Notes: generated by a model from the letters alone, not told the origin. A DNA stretch of 35,316 nucleotides from Actinomadura sp. NBRC 104425 (GCF_030269545.1 NZ_BSTN01000042.1:1-35316), one strand, 5' to 3'. Counted from the first letter of the stretch, positions 1-7,910 are shown. A program made the numbers and translations.

Positions 1-2
1 GC

Positions 3-215
3 CGCCTCGGCATCCGGCTCACGTACCACCCCGGAAAACACGAGATCCGGGTGGAGGCGAACCTCGACCCGGATCGGATCGCCGCGCCCCATGATCACTA
101 CCATGGGGTAACGGTTGGTGTCCGAGGACCGATCACAACCATTTGCACATGTCCCCGCCATCCCCATCGGCGCCCCGTACCGTATCCCCATCGGTGCGTG
201 ACCGCGCATCCCTAG
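3..215 (+). CDS. C-terminal tail of a probable serine recombinase (5' end outside window)
   Basis: The frame is open from the window edge to a TAG at 213-215, giving about 70 residues with no start inside. Its first residues, LGIRLTYHPGKHEIRVEANL, match in style the last segment of many actinomycete large serine recombinases, which commonly end with an LGxRLTYHP...VRAEV-like stretch. That match is from memory of the family, not a search. The last 40 residues (rich in Pro, His, Arg and Cys) look unlike a conserved domain, so the true C-terminus may have been altered by a recombination event. The catalytic domain would lie upstream of the window. It could instead be a decayed remnant. Together with the recombinase-like domain at 34486-35040 it suggests that mobile-element genes flank this region. 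Confidence 0.45.
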   Translation, partial: RLGIRLTYHPGKHEIRVEANLDPDRIAAPHDHYHGVTVGVRGPITTICTCPRHPHRRPVPYPHRCVTAHP

Positions 216-868
216 CCGATGATGTCCCGGAAGGTTGAGATTCGGCCAGGCCGCGCGGGAAGGCCAGCCATCCGTCGGCGTTCTCGGCCGATGTCACCTC
301 GACACCCAGGGTCACGTGGTGGCCGTCTCATGTCACGGCGCCGCACCTTCTGACCTGCACGAACTACTACAACACCTCCCTGGACGCAATCCACGCGTCC
401 TCTAGCTAGTGGCTGTGAGGTCAGTTCCCCTGATCGCCGTTGTTCTGGTCCTGGTCGTCGTCGGTGCTGGGGCGGCCAGCGGCCAGGGTCGACCACCCCC
501 TGACCGCTGCTCTGTCCGCCTCTATGGCTGTCCGCTTGTGGTCACCGAGTTTGGGAAGAATATTGACACTATTCTTCCGTTCTCGCACTTGAGAGGGGGT
601 GCAATGCACTGCGCCCTGTCTGGGGTTACGCCCCTCAGCTACGCCGTGCACCGCCGAAAGATGCGGGTAACAGAAGTCGAACCTCGCGGTAAGTGGCATC
701 TCCTCGTGCTGAGGATCGATGGCAGAGCGGGCAGCCGACTCTGACGTAAGACACAGGCACACTGGTGTCCGACGGTTCAGCGGGTCGTTCGTCAGAAACG
801 GCGACGGCCCCCTGTTGGCGCAGGGAGCCGTCTGGTCCGAACTCACTGCCGTAGGAAGCGAGCTCAAC
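216..868. other. Intergenic stretch without a convincing gene
   Basis: Several frames stay open here on both strands, but none has a good ribosome binding site plus family resemblance. The best is a GTG-started frame at 409-744 (111 residues) that begins with a hydrophobic, signal-peptide-like stretch (PLIAVVLVLVVVGAGAAS). It has no Shine-Dalgarno sequence, and an AT-rich perfect inverted repeat (554-578) lies inside it, so I do not call it. A reading on the other strand (421-870) looks like a shadow. The lower GC around 540-620 suggests regulatory DNA for the small gene starting at 869. Confidence 0.5.
554..578. promoter_or_regulatory. Perfect 9-bp inverted repeat around TTGACA
   Basis: GGAAGAATA at 554-562 is mirrored exactly by TATTCTTCC at 570-578. 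The 7-base spacer is TTGACAC, so a consensus -35 hexamer sits in the middle of the palindrome. The block is AT-rich against a high-GC background. No clear TANNNT lies 17 bases downstream. It reads as an operator overlapping a promoter element, or a recombination or replication site. The nearest downstream gene is the small membrane protein at 869. Confidence 0.5.
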
Positions 869-1066
869 ATGAGCGTACGTCCTGATGAGTCACCCTCGCA
901 GCCTCAGCCTTCTGCCCCTCAACCGCTCCTAAGCAGCCGCGCATTGTTGATCGTCCTTGTCGGTGTCGCCGCCGGAATCGCGGCGGCGGTACGGCCCGAG
1001 CTGGCGGTGCCGATCGGGGTCGGGGTGGCGGTGGTGACGCTGCTCATCGTGATCGTCGGCCCCTGA
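869..1066 (+). CDS. Small membrane protein, 65 residues
   Basis: I chose the ATG at 869 because AGGAAG lies 10 bases upstream and because the frame before it loses the actinomycete codon pattern. A Pro/Ser/Gln-rich N-terminus of about 22 residues is followed by two hydrophobic segments, roughly residues 27-42 (ALLIVLVGVAAGIAAA) and 47-63 (VPIGVGVAVVTLLIVIV), joined by a short Arg/Pro/Glu turn. This predicts a helical hairpin in the membrane with little outside it. I recognise no family. It lies 130 bases upstream of the AbiTii-type gene on the same strand. A functional link with that membrane-anchored protein is possible but unproven. Confidence 0.55.
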   Translation: MSVRPDESPSQPQPSAPQPLLSSRALLIVLVGVAAGIAAAVRPELAVPIGVGVAVVTLLIVIVGP

Positions 1067-1198
1067 CTCCGGCCGAGGCCGCCGCCGCGGCGTGCCTCCG
1101 CGACGCGGCGGCGGTCGTCGTCGGTCAGGGGGCGGCCAGTGGACATGCTCCCCTGGTAATCCAGCCACGTAGTAGCCCTCGTCGAGGATAATTTAGAC

Positions 1199-2014
1199 AT
1201 GGAAGAACGCGCCCAAGAGCTCATCCGTCAGCTTGAGCAGGATGTTCTCAACGGGGACGTGCCGATTCAGGACGCCCTACGCAAGGTGGTCATCCTTGGC
1301 GGCTGCTCCGGGTCTTCTGAGCTGCGGGAGTGGGCCAACAAGGAACTACGGGGCTATGGCCCTGAGGACGATGTCCCCGAGTACAGAACCCTCGGGGCTT
1401 CCTTGAGGATCGACGCCATAGTCGGCCCCAGGATAGTCAGGAGCCAGCCTATCGACCCGTCTGCGCTCCCCGAACCGATCCGTGATCAGATTGCAGAGTC
1501 CGTCACACTGCGAATGCCTATCGCAGAGATCGAGAAGACGGCGCGCGATGCAGAGGGGGACGTCCACCTCACTTTTGGGAACAGTGTCGCTGTTGCCGAG
1601 TTGATGAATCGGGAGAACGGCGACCCGTACCAGCAAATCATTTCGATCTACTGGAGGGTGTCCCGCAGCTCCATGGCGGCGATTGGGGACCAGGTGCGCA
1701 CGGTCCTGGCGGAGTTCGTCGCGGAACTCAGCCAGTCCATGCCTCCAGGCCAGGAGATCCCATCAGCCCAGCAAGCCAACCACGCATTCCATGTGGCTGT
1801 CACGGGTGACCGTGCTCAGATCAGCATCCAAGCCCCGACAACGTCAGGAGGGACGACCAGCACTATCCAGAGCACTGAGCAGAACGCGAATGAAAACTCT
1901 CCGGAGGAAGATCCGCCGCTGTGGCGTCGTCTCCGCCGTCCGGGTGTAATTTTGATCGGCATCGCCACGATTGTCGGGACGATCGCCAGTTTGGGGCAAT
2001 GGCTCAAGTGGTGA
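1199..2014 (+). CDS. AbiTii-domain protein with C-terminal membrane anchor
   Basis: This is a 271-residue protein. The first 190 residues resemble the AbiTii domain: an N-terminal helix with a LIRQLEQDVL-type segment, then 'QDALRKVVILGGCSGSSELR' followed by EWANKELRGYG, the pattern of that family's Leu/Arg-rich opening and WxxxELxGY motif. AbiTii is a domain named by association with abortive-infection loci; its biochemical activity is not established as far as I know. Residues about 215-240 are a polar Thr/Ser/Glu linker. A basic patch (WRRLRRPG) precedes one hydrophobic helix at about 249-267 near the C-terminus, so the domain should face the cytoplasm from a membrane tail anchor. No toxin or protease motif is visible. 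It stands apart from the following BTAD gene (330-base gap), suggesting a single-gene unit, perhaps with the small membrane protein upstream. Confidence 0.7.
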   Translation: MEERAQELIRQLEQDVLNGDVPIQDALRKVVILGGCSGSSELREWANKELRGYGPEDDVPEYRTLGASLRIDAIVGPRIVRSQPIDPSALPEPIRDQIAESVTLRMPIAEIEKTARDAEGDVHLTFGNSVAVAELMNRENGDPYQQIISIYWRVSRSSMAAIGDQVRTVLAEFVAELSQSMPPGQEIPSAQQANHAFHVAVTGDRAQISIQAPTTSGGTTSTIQSTEQNANENSPEEDPPLWRRLRRPGVILIGIATIVGTIASLGQWLKW

Positions 2015-2344
2015 CCGGTTCGAGGTCAAGCCGCTGATCGGTTGCGAAGGCCGGTCTTGTCGGAGAGGCGGCCACGGGCGTCCTTCATGGGCGCGATGCG
2101 GCACGACTCAGAGATCGCGATCATGTCAACTTGGGGCACGGGCGCCACGCCGGGTTGCAATCGGGGTCACCCGCGTGTGGCAGCGAGCTGGCGTAGCGCC
2201 TAGGGGTTTGCACTTTCTTGATCAACACGAGGGCGTGTTACTGCTGTCCAGCGGGTGAGTGGTGGTGATCCTTGGGTTTAGAGGGGCTCGGTCAGCGATG
2301 TTCACTCAGGTGGAGCTGGAGCGGTAGGGACTTCGGGGGACGAG
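2015..2344. other. Intergenic region before the BTAD gene
   Basis: No gene is supported. A 6-bp perfect inverted repeat, AACACG-aggg-CGTGTT (2224-2239), stands in the AT-richer part about 105 bases ahead of the BTAD gene start. It is the only obvious candidate operator. The rest has neither sustained codon bias nor RNA-like structure that I can see. Confidence 0.4.
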
Positions 2345-4528
2345 ATGGTGAATACCAGATCATCGCAGCCCAAGGACCCGGTTGGCGGCGTTTCATGGGG
2401 GATTCGTTTCGCCACCGTCTTCGCGGCCGCTGGGCTGGCAATGCTTGGCTTCGCACCGGCTCGGGCGGTTGCGGACAGGGAGTGTCCCCTTCGGCCGAGA
2501 GGTCCTGCGGCCGAGTTGTATGACCGGGAGAAGTTGTGCAGGAATGTCAGGCGCGAGGTCATCCGGTCTGCTCGCTCGGGGAAGCCGATCAATCTGCGAA
2601 GAGCCCTCAGGAACTCTCTTCGCCAAGAGCAGTCCGGCCGAAAGCGCGGCAACACACGTGCGACTAGGAGGCCCCGGGCAATCGTCAAACCGAGGAGACC
2701 CAGCACGGCACGTATGGTTCCGGCGAGGGGCAAGGTAGCGCAACGGAGCGTGCCGAGGACAATTCCGCACAGGCACAGCAGGCCTGCCGCATCGCATGAC
2801 GACACGGCGGCTTCAAAGCCCAAAAAAGGGCCTGTTCGGTCCCGGGGGGTGCCAGCAGCACCCATAAGGGTATCCGCCTCACCCGGCACACGAGCCCAGC
2901 CGCCTCCGTCGTCAGACGTTGGACCTTCAGGGCCATCTCGAACGCTTATCGGAGGAATCGTAACCACCGCGCTCGCCGCTGCCGCCGCGGCTTGGGCGCT
3001 CGCTCACGATGTGAGCCCTTCGGCGTTGGGCGGTGCACTACTGAGGCGCAGAGGCCGGCGTGCACGGTCCTCAGATGCCATGCCTTCGCCCTCGTTGGAG
3101 CCCGGCGAAGTCGAGGATGACGCGCAGCGCCATGGAGCGGTGCCGGTGACATTGGGAACCCGCGACGGTGTGCCGGTTCAGGTCGATCTGGCTTCCGCAG
3201 GTGGGCTTCGGTTGATCGGTCAAGGAGCACAATCGGTCGAGCGTGCGATGTTGGTGCAGGTTCTGACTGGGGCTGCAGAGGGCCGGTGTCAGGTAATCGC
3301 AACACGCGACGCTGTCTGCCAGCTGCTCGGAGATGAATGGAAAAGCGCTCGTCTGTCTGTCCCCGGTGTGTATGTCTCTTCGGATGCCGGGGAGGCGCTC
3401 AACCGCCTTGGCGCCGAGATCGTGGGGCGTACCGCCGATGAGGAGGTGGACGGGCGGCACCTGCACAAGGCGCTCCCGATGGTCTGTCTGATCGATCCGG
3501 GCGAAGAAGCACAACGGTTGCGGGCTGATCTGGCGCTTGGTGCGAAGTGTGCTGTGGGCGCGATCGTCGTTGGCGAGTGGTTGCACGGGACGATCCTGAA
3601 CGTCGATGGCCGTGGGATGGTTGTGGACGCCACCGGAGATTTCTCTGATGGCATGGTGGGCACTCTGGCGGAATGTTTGGACTGGCAGACCGCATGCGAG
3701 AAGGTGAGGACCCTTGTCCACGATGCGACGCCACCGGCCGAGACCGAGGGCCGCGAACCGGTCGCCACGAGCATCATTGAAGCCTCGTCACCTCAAGGGG
3801 CGATTCGGTTGTTCGGCGGGTGTGAGGTCACGGGCCCGGCCGGAACGGTCCGCACTGAGAGCTGCGACCTGTATGCGCTGCTCGGGCTGTTCGCCGAGAA
3901 CCGAACCCAGCTGCTGCGTCGCAGCGACATCGAAGGCAAGCTCTGGCCGGATGTTCAGGTGAGCCAAGACCGGTTCTACAACCTGATGAAGGATGCTCGC
4001 GCCAAGCTGCGGGCGGCGCTCGACCGTCCGGCGGACAACAGCAAGGACGTCATCCAGAACGTTGGCGGGGGACGTTACAAGATCAATGCCGAGCTGTTTA
4101 CTTGCGACATCTGGCAACTACGGGACCTGCTCCGCAAGGTTCCCAGTCTCAGCCCGGCCGACAGGCACCCCGTGTTGACGGCTGCTGTGAACCTATACAC
4201 GGGGCGGTATCTCGACGGGCTTGCACAATCCTGGGCTCAGGATGCTGCCCGCCGGATAGCCCACGAGACCGTGGAAGCCCTAGCCCAGCTCGCCGGCTTG
4301 GAGAAGGACCCAGAACGCGCTCTGGTGCATCTGGAGGAGGCGGCTCGGATCGACCCGACCGATCAGGCCGTGTGCTGCCGACGGATGCAGCTGTACAGCC
4401 GGCTCAACCGGATCGAGGCCGTCCGACACACCTTTGAGGAGTTGACTCAAGCCCTCAAGGCACGCGGTTCACGGCCGGACGCTCCTACGGTTCAGGCATA
4501 TCGGCGCTCGGTGGAGACTGGCCTCTGA
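2345..4528 (+). CDS. Membrane-bound transcriptional activator with OmpR-type DNA-binding and BTAD domains
   Basis: This is a 727-residue regulator. The N-terminus has a hydrophobic segment at about 20-40. A very basic Arg/Pro/Ser-rich region (about 60-195) and a second hydrophobic helix near 203-222 (GGIVTTALAAAAAAWALA) follow. Residues about 260-460 form a soluble domain of unknown role that includes a GLRLIGQGA stretch. From about 482 (AIRLFGGCEV) comes a winged-helix domain of the OmpR/SARP type, with LLRRSDIEGKLWPD and NVGGGRYKI. A bacterial transcriptional activator domain (BTAD, TPR-like helices) runs from about 584 to 720. In this family the winged helix contacts DNA and BTAD mediates dimerisation. 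Here it is fused to membrane segments, so activity may be gated by an envelope signal. Similar LysM/BTAD membrane fusions exist in actinomycetes; I see no LysM motif. The start has a weak GGGGGACG site. Confidence 0.8.
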   Translation: MVNTRSSQPKDPVGGVSWGIRFATVFAAAGLAMLGFAPARAVADRECPLRPRGPAAELYDREKLCRNVRREVIRSARSGKPINLRRALRNSLRQEQSGRKRGNTRATRRPRAIVKPRRPSTARMVPARGKVAQRSVPRTIPHRHSRPAASHDDTAASKPKKGPVRSRGVPAAPIRVSASPGTRAQPPPSSDVGPSGPSRTLIGGIVTTALAAAAAAWALAHDVSPSALGGALLRRRGRRARSSDAMPSPSLEPGEVEDDAQRHGAVPVTLGTRDGVPVQVDLASAGGLRLIGQGAQSVERAMLVQVLTGAAEGRCQVIATRDAVCQLLGDEWKSARLSVPGVYVSSDAGEALNRLGAEIVGRTADEEVDGRHLHKALPMVCLIDPGEEAQRLRADLALGAKCAVGAIVVGEWLHGTILNVDGRGMVVDATGDFSDGMVGTLAECLDWQTACEKVRTLVHDATPPAETEGREPVATSIIEASSPQGAIRLFGGCEVTGPAGTVRTESCDLYALLGLFAENRTQLLRRSDIEGKLWPDVQVSQDRFYNLMKDARAKLRAALDRPADNSKDVIQNVGGGRYKINAELFTCDIWQLRDLLRKVPSLSPADRHPVLTAAVNLYTGRYLDGLAQSWAQDAARRIAHETVEALAQLAGLEKDPERALVHLEEAARIDPTDQAVCCRRMQLYSRLNRIEAVRHTFEELTQALKARGSRPDAPTVQAYRRSVETGL

Positions 4529-4680
4529 TCCATCGCGAGCGTGGATGGGCTTATCGACGTTGCACCGTCCGTATCTGGGGACACGACCTTGACCGGCGTC
4601 CCCTTGATCAGTAGCAGGGGCGCGTGCGTGTGGCGGAGGTCATGCAAGCGGATCTCCGGCAACGTCTCCCGCCCGCGCTT
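4529..4680 (-). pseudogene. Remnant of a tyrosine integrase (box II only)
   Basis: Read on the minus strand, one frame gives EIRLHDLRHTHAPLLLIKG followed by PVKVV. This is the highly recognisable HxLRHTHAxxLL...PVKVVS segment carrying the catalytic His and Arg of tyrosine recombinases. The expected next step, RLGHA..T...Y, is corrupted: the reading goes DTDGATSISPSTLAM and no catalytic tyrosine follows before it runs into the antisense of the BTAD gene end. No N-terminal part is present. It is a scrap of an old integrase and marks a former integration or deletion junction. It overlaps the 3' end of the XRE gene in a different frame. Confidence 0.7.
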
Positions 4681-4888
4681 TGGTAGCGGCGAGCCCTAAC
4701 CGATCCGGGGAGATCTCCAGCACCCGCGCGAGTTCGTGCAGTAGCCGCATGTCCCGCAGCGGCTGCTTACCGGTCTGGAACCGGGACACCGTCGACGCCG
4801 AGCAATGCAGCCGTGAGGCGACCTGCGCCTGGGTCAGCCCAAGTGCGACCCGCGCCGATCGCACCACCCTGCCGAGGTCTGCGCCCAT
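4640..4888 (-). CDS. Truncated XRE-family regulator (HTH domain only)
   Basis: This is an 82-residue protein starting at ATG 4888, with AAGG about 11 bases upstream. Residues 6-65 form a classic helix-turn-helix: ARVALGLTQAQVASRLHCSA then STVSRFQTGKQPL. After residue 68 the family resemblance stops and the protein ends in ATKARAGDVAGDPLA. Relatives in actinomycetes usually continue for hundreds of residues with a sensor or TPR region. Here the 3' end overlaps the integrase scrap, so the gene was probably cut off by recombination. It might still bind DNA as a small repressor. A Crp-like palindrome lies about 90 bases upstream of the start. Confidence 0.6.
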   Translation of the reverse strand: MGADLGRVVRSARVALGLTQAQVASRLHCSASTVSRFQTGKQPLRDMRLLHELARVLEISPDRLGLAATKARAGDVAGDPLA

Positions 4889-4976
4889 AGTGATCGTCGC
4901 CTTCGAACGAAGGAGGGGGCGGGGAAGTCATACCCGCTGGCAGCCGGAGGCGGGGCGGGGCCCGGTCATCGCTCTC

Positions 4977-4992
4977 CGTGACGCACGTCACG
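4977..4992. promoter_or_regulatory. Crp-like palindrome
   Basis: CGTGACG-CA-CGTCACG is a perfect 7-bp palindrome with a 2-base centre. Read as GTGA-N6-TCAC it matches the core pattern recognised by the Crp/FNR family. It lies 89 bases upstream of the truncated XRE gene (minus strand) and about 120 bases beyond the stop of the GNAT gene. Whether a Crp homologue uses it cannot be told from the sequence. Confidence 0.4.
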
Positions 4993-5111
4993 AAAACCTG
5001 GCTGGCGGTGCGGGGATCGTGGCGGTGGCCGTGGGGCGGCGGCAGTTGTTCTCAGGTGCGGGGTCGGGGCGCGAGAGCCGAGCGGGAGTACTGGCTGGTC
5101 CAGCCCTTCTA

Positions 5112-5672
5112 CTAGCTCCGGTGGCTAGCCTGCCACTCGTCGGCGAGGATCGAATGAACGACCGAGTCGCGCCAGCGGCCCTGGACGCGGATGTGTCCGC
5201 GAATCCGACCCTCCTCGATCATTCCTAGGCTGGTCATCAGCCGCGCCGACACAACATTGTCGGGGCTGCGTGCGCCCCACAGCCGGTGCAACCCTAGTTC
5301 TTGGAACCCCAGCCGTAGCAGCAGCCGGACCGTAGCGGTGCCGAGCCCCCGGCCCCAGTGCGAAGCACGCAACGCGAATCCAAGTTGAGCGCTGGACTGG
5401 CCGGGGTGCTGGGTGTCGACAGCGAGGCGGGCAAACCCGATGACCTCGCCGTCGACCACGACTGCGAGCGAGTACTCCGTGCGGGGCTGGGACCGTGCGG
5501 CTGCCGTCACGGAGTTGAGTGTTGCTGTGACCTGGTCCCGGTTCCGCGGCTCGAAGGACAAATGCTCGGTGACCTTCGGATCGCCGTACACCGCCAGTAC
5601 GGCGTCGACGTCGTCGGTGGTGAACTCGCGCAGCGTGACGCCGCGCTCATCGGTGATCAAGACCGGGAACAT
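5112..5672 (-). CDS. GNAT-family N-acetyltransferase (RimJ/RimL-like)
   Basis: This 186-residue protein is the usual size for the RimJ/RimL branch. It opens with the LREFTTDDVDAVLAVYGDP pattern of that branch. The acetyl-CoA pyrophosphate-binding motif A is seen around residues 97-118 (QLGFALR, then HWGRGLGTA), and motif B-like NVVSARLMTSLGM lies near 139-151. The C-terminal RWRDSVVHSILADEW is also typical. The expected reaction is transfer of acetyl from acetyl-CoA to an amine; the substrate (protein N-terminus, small molecule or antibiotic) cannot be inferred. It follows the XRE/TPR regulator gene on the same strand after 9 bases, so the two are probably co-transcribed. The end of the gene has no strong terminator in the 220 bases before the next gene. 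Confidence 0.85.
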   Translation of the reverse strand: MFPVLITDERGVTLREFTTDDVDAVLAVYGDPKVTEHLSFEPRNRDQVTATLNSVTAAARSQPRTEYSLAVVVDGEVIGFARLAVDTQHPGQSSAQLGFALRASHWGRGLGTATVRLLLRLGFQELGLHRLWGARSPDNVVSARLMTSLGMIEEGRIRGHIRVQGRWRDSVVHSILADEWQASHRS

Positions 5673-5681
5673 GCTCTGAGA

Positions 5682-7175
5682 CTAACGGCCAGGCGGCCAC
5701 GCCGCTGGGGACGGGGTTGCCGCGTACGCCTCGATCTTCTCCTGCAGGTCGCGGACACCCGCCGCGTCTTTCAGGACGGGGCTGCCGAGTGCGCGATGCA
5801 CGCGCATCACGCTGGCGCGGATGCCTTCGATCCTGCACGCGGGCGGCAACGCCAGCACCGGGGCGAGGGCCTCGGCCGCGCCGTCCACGTCGTTCTGTGC
5901 CGCTCGGGCCAGTGCCAGGTCGCTGTGCGCGCCTGCTTCGTCGGAGAACGAACGGTCCGCCGGGTCGGCGTCCTCGTAGGCGCGGATCGCGGCGACCGCC
6001 GCCCGCTCCGCGTCCGACTCCTCCCCGGGAAGCCACACCTTGGCGTCCGCCGCGTAGTACTCCTGCCGGGGCGCCGGGAACGACATGATCCCCCCGAAGT
6101 CGTCCAGCTCGTCGCCGACGACGGATTCACGGGCCTCCTTCGCCCGCTCGATCGCGTCCCGGCATCTGTCGGAGTCTCCGATGACCGCGTAGCAGCGGGC
6201 CTCCTGCGCCGGCAGCCACACCGACGCCGTACCGCGGGCCGCCTCAGCCACGGCCGCCCCCTGCTGGGCGTAACGGACGGCTTCGTTACCGCGCCCCGCC
6301 CAGTACGCGATCATCGACCGCAGCCCTGCAGTCCAGGCCCGTAGCCCGTCGTGGCCGATGTTGTCGGCGCACACGTACGCGGTGCGCGCCTGCGTCATCG
6401 CCGCGTGAGGCTGCCCTAGGTCGTGACTCGCTTTGGCCATCATTCCCGACAGCACTCCGGCCACAAGGTAGAGGTCTGCCGTGTGGGCCGGCCGCTGCCG
6501 CCCCTCCAGGAGGCGGAACGCCACGTCCTGCAGGTCGGCCAGATCCGCCAGCAGCTCCGGGAGTGGCGTCTGCGGGTAGGCGGCGGCCAGCCGGGCCACC
6601 TCCTCCTGGAGCTGCGCAACCGTCTCCGAGCCCACGTTGCTCGCCTCCATTCCGGCGGTGAACCGCAGGGCCCTGCGTGCTGCCATCTGTACCTGCCTTT
6701 CAGGGTCATGGGTCGGCGGCGCCGACTCTTGGAACGGCCTCTCGGGTGCTCCGCCCGCGCCTTCGGCCTTCGTCAGCGGTATGGGAGGGGTGAGAGCTGC
6801 GCCACATCGGACGAGCACTGCACGTTCGTGCTCGTCGAGACGATCCAATGCATCCGGCGTCAAGAGCCGGAGCGGGTTGGTCTGGAATATCGACGCCAGG
6901 GTGATGATCTGCGTCGCCAACGGCCGTCGGGTCCCCGGGCCGGGGAACGCCTCCAGCCGCGACAGCAGCGTCTGATCCATCGCCGCCCCGGGCGCAGCCT
7001 TGACGAACCGGTCGACCACCTCATTCTGCGACCAGCCCGCAGCCAGCCGATACGCCATCAACATCGAGCAGCCGGTTCGCACGCGAACTTCGTTGGCGAT
7101 GTCGTGCAGCTCACGGCCTTGGGCGGTCATCTGTTCACGCAGTATCCGGATGTCCCGTTTGGACCAGGTTCCCAT
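5682..7175 (-). CDS. XRE-type regulator with TPR-like sensor region
   Basis: I start this 497-residue protein at ATG 7175 because GGAGG sits 6 bases upstream. An in-frame TTG at 7235 would add 20 residues (including CEEC) and cannot be excluded. Residues 23-105 form a helix-turn-helix region (MAYRLAAGWSQNEVVDRF, then TLLSRLEAF). Residues about 150-480 are alpha-helical repeats of TPR type rich in Ala and Arg, with LYLVAGVLSGMMAKASHDLG and later 'AAAIRAYEDADPADRS'-like blocks. In actinomycetes such proteins act as cytoplasmic regulators that sense peptides or metabolites through the TPR part; that role is inferred. The gene is divergent from the 7428 operon with 252 bases between them, so it is the natural candidate regulator of that operon. 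The GNAT gene follows directly. Confidence 0.75.
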   Translation of the reverse strand: MGTWSKRDIRILREQMTAQGRELHDIANEVRVRTGCSMLMAYRLAAGWSQNEVVDRFVKAAPGAAMDQTLLSRLEAFPGPGTRRPLATQIITLASIFQTNPLRLLTPDALDRLDEHERAVLVRCGAALTPPIPLTKAEGAGGAPERPFQESAPPTHDPERQVQMAARRALRFTAGMEASNVGSETVAQLQEEVARLAAAYPQTPLPELLADLADLQDVAFRLLEGRQRPAHTADLYLVAGVLSGMMAKASHDLGQPHAAMTQARTAYVCADNIGHDGLRAWTAGLRSMIAYWAGRGNEAVRYAQQGAAVAEAARGTASVWLPAQEARCYAVIGDSDRCRDAIERAKEARESVVGDELDDFGGIMSFPAPRQEYYAADAKVWLPGEESDAERAAVAAIRAYEDADPADRSFSDEAGAHSDLALARAAQNDVDGAAEALAPVLALPPACRIEGIRASVMRVHRALGSPVLKDAAGVRDLQEKIEAYAATPSPAAWPPGR

Positions 7176-7320
7176 CACGGCCTCCTCCCGTGAGGCTCCG
7201 ATCATCAGGTTCACCCGGCACTCCTCGCACAGCAAGTAGACAAAACCGACAGCATCCTGATCTCTGGCATAGGAATGGGGAGGTGAACTACAAAACCACA
7301 GGTCATCCCCCTAAGGGCGC

Positions 7321-7398
7321 GCATAAAAAATATGCTTCAGACCCCCGTGAATCTTCGCTTCAAACCCAGTTGACTTGGGCGGCACCACAGGGCATTGC
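7321..7398 (+). promoter_or_regulatory. Divergent control region with inverted repeat and promoter-like hexamers
   Basis: The block between the XRE/TPR regulator and the small-gene operon contains a rare AT-rich inverted repeat, GCATA-aaaaa-TATGC (7321-7335). Further on, TTGACT (7370-7375) is followed after 17 bases by CATTGC (7393-7398), a good -35 with a poor -10. The GTG start of the first operon gene is at 7428. The repeat is a plausible operator for the divergent regulator. No mapped start site supports this. Confidence 0.35.
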
Positions 7399-7427
7399 CC
7401 GCTCGCGAGGAAGCGAAGTGACCTACC

Positions 7428-7910
7428 GTGCCGAACCCATCCAGACAGTCCGGTAACGAGGCGGCGCCCGCTGTCCAACCGTTCACACCGTTGAGGGAAA
7501 ACCCAGTAACGACCGTTTTGCGGTTGGGTGACCAGTTCCCAGGTTGGGGGATCACTACCGACGCCGCCGCCTGGACCGCCCGGCGTGCCATGCCGCCGTT
7601 CGGCGGGTTCACCGAGATCGCAGCCCCCGACGCCGGCTCGCTGTTCGAGGTGCTCACCGACGTTGCGGAACTGGACGACCGGCACACGCTGCGGGTCCTG
7701 CGGGTGCTGCTCCACCAGCACGGCGTCGCCGCCGCCGCGGCCGGGTTGATGCTGACGGTCCCCCGCCCCGACGGCATCGACGCCGTCGTCACCTGCGACG
7801 GCGGCACGGTCCGATGGGAGGGCCGGGACATCGGCGCCCGCACCAACCTGCGCGCAGTCGCCCAGTGGATCGTCACGTCCCTGCGTTCCGCTTTCCTGGG
7901 GACGCCATGA
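7428..7910 (+). CDS. Uncharacterised 160-residue protein, first gene of the radical-SAM operon
   Basis: GTG start with GAGGAAGC about 12 bases upstream. Codon use is strongly actinomycete from about residue 25 onward. The protein has a conserved-looking centre: LRLGDQFPGWGITTDAAAWT, then SLFEVLTDVAELDDRHTLRV. It ends in a helical region and contains no signal peptide, membrane helix or cysteine cluster. I do not recognise a family. Its stop overlaps the next start by 4 bases (ATGA), so translation is coupled. The position as first gene after the divergent regulator suggests it belongs to the same unit as the radical SAM, kinase and EEP genes, although a 570-base non-coding stretch interrupts the run. 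Confidence 0.65.
   Translation: MPNPSRQSGNEAAPAVQPFTPLRENPVTTVLRLGDQFPGWGITTDAAAWTARRAMPPFGGFTEIAAPDAGSLFEVLTDVAELDDRHTLRVLRVLLHQHGVAAAAAGLMLTVPRPDGIDAVVTCDGGTVRWEGRDIGARTNLRAVAQWIVTSLRSAFLGTP

Noticed and set aside
409..744. 111-residue frame with a signal-like N-terminus
   Set aside because: No binding site, no sustained codon bias after the hydrophobic start, and a perfect palindrome lies within it.
2015..2060. Possible tRNA T-arm (GGTTCGAGGTC)
   Set aside because: No acceptor or anticodon stem can be paired around it; no tRNA gene was found anywhere in the window.
5358..6344. Long plus-strand frame opposite the GNAT and XRE/TPR genes
   Set aside because: It is a shadow of two well-supported minus-strand genes and lacks any recognisable domain.
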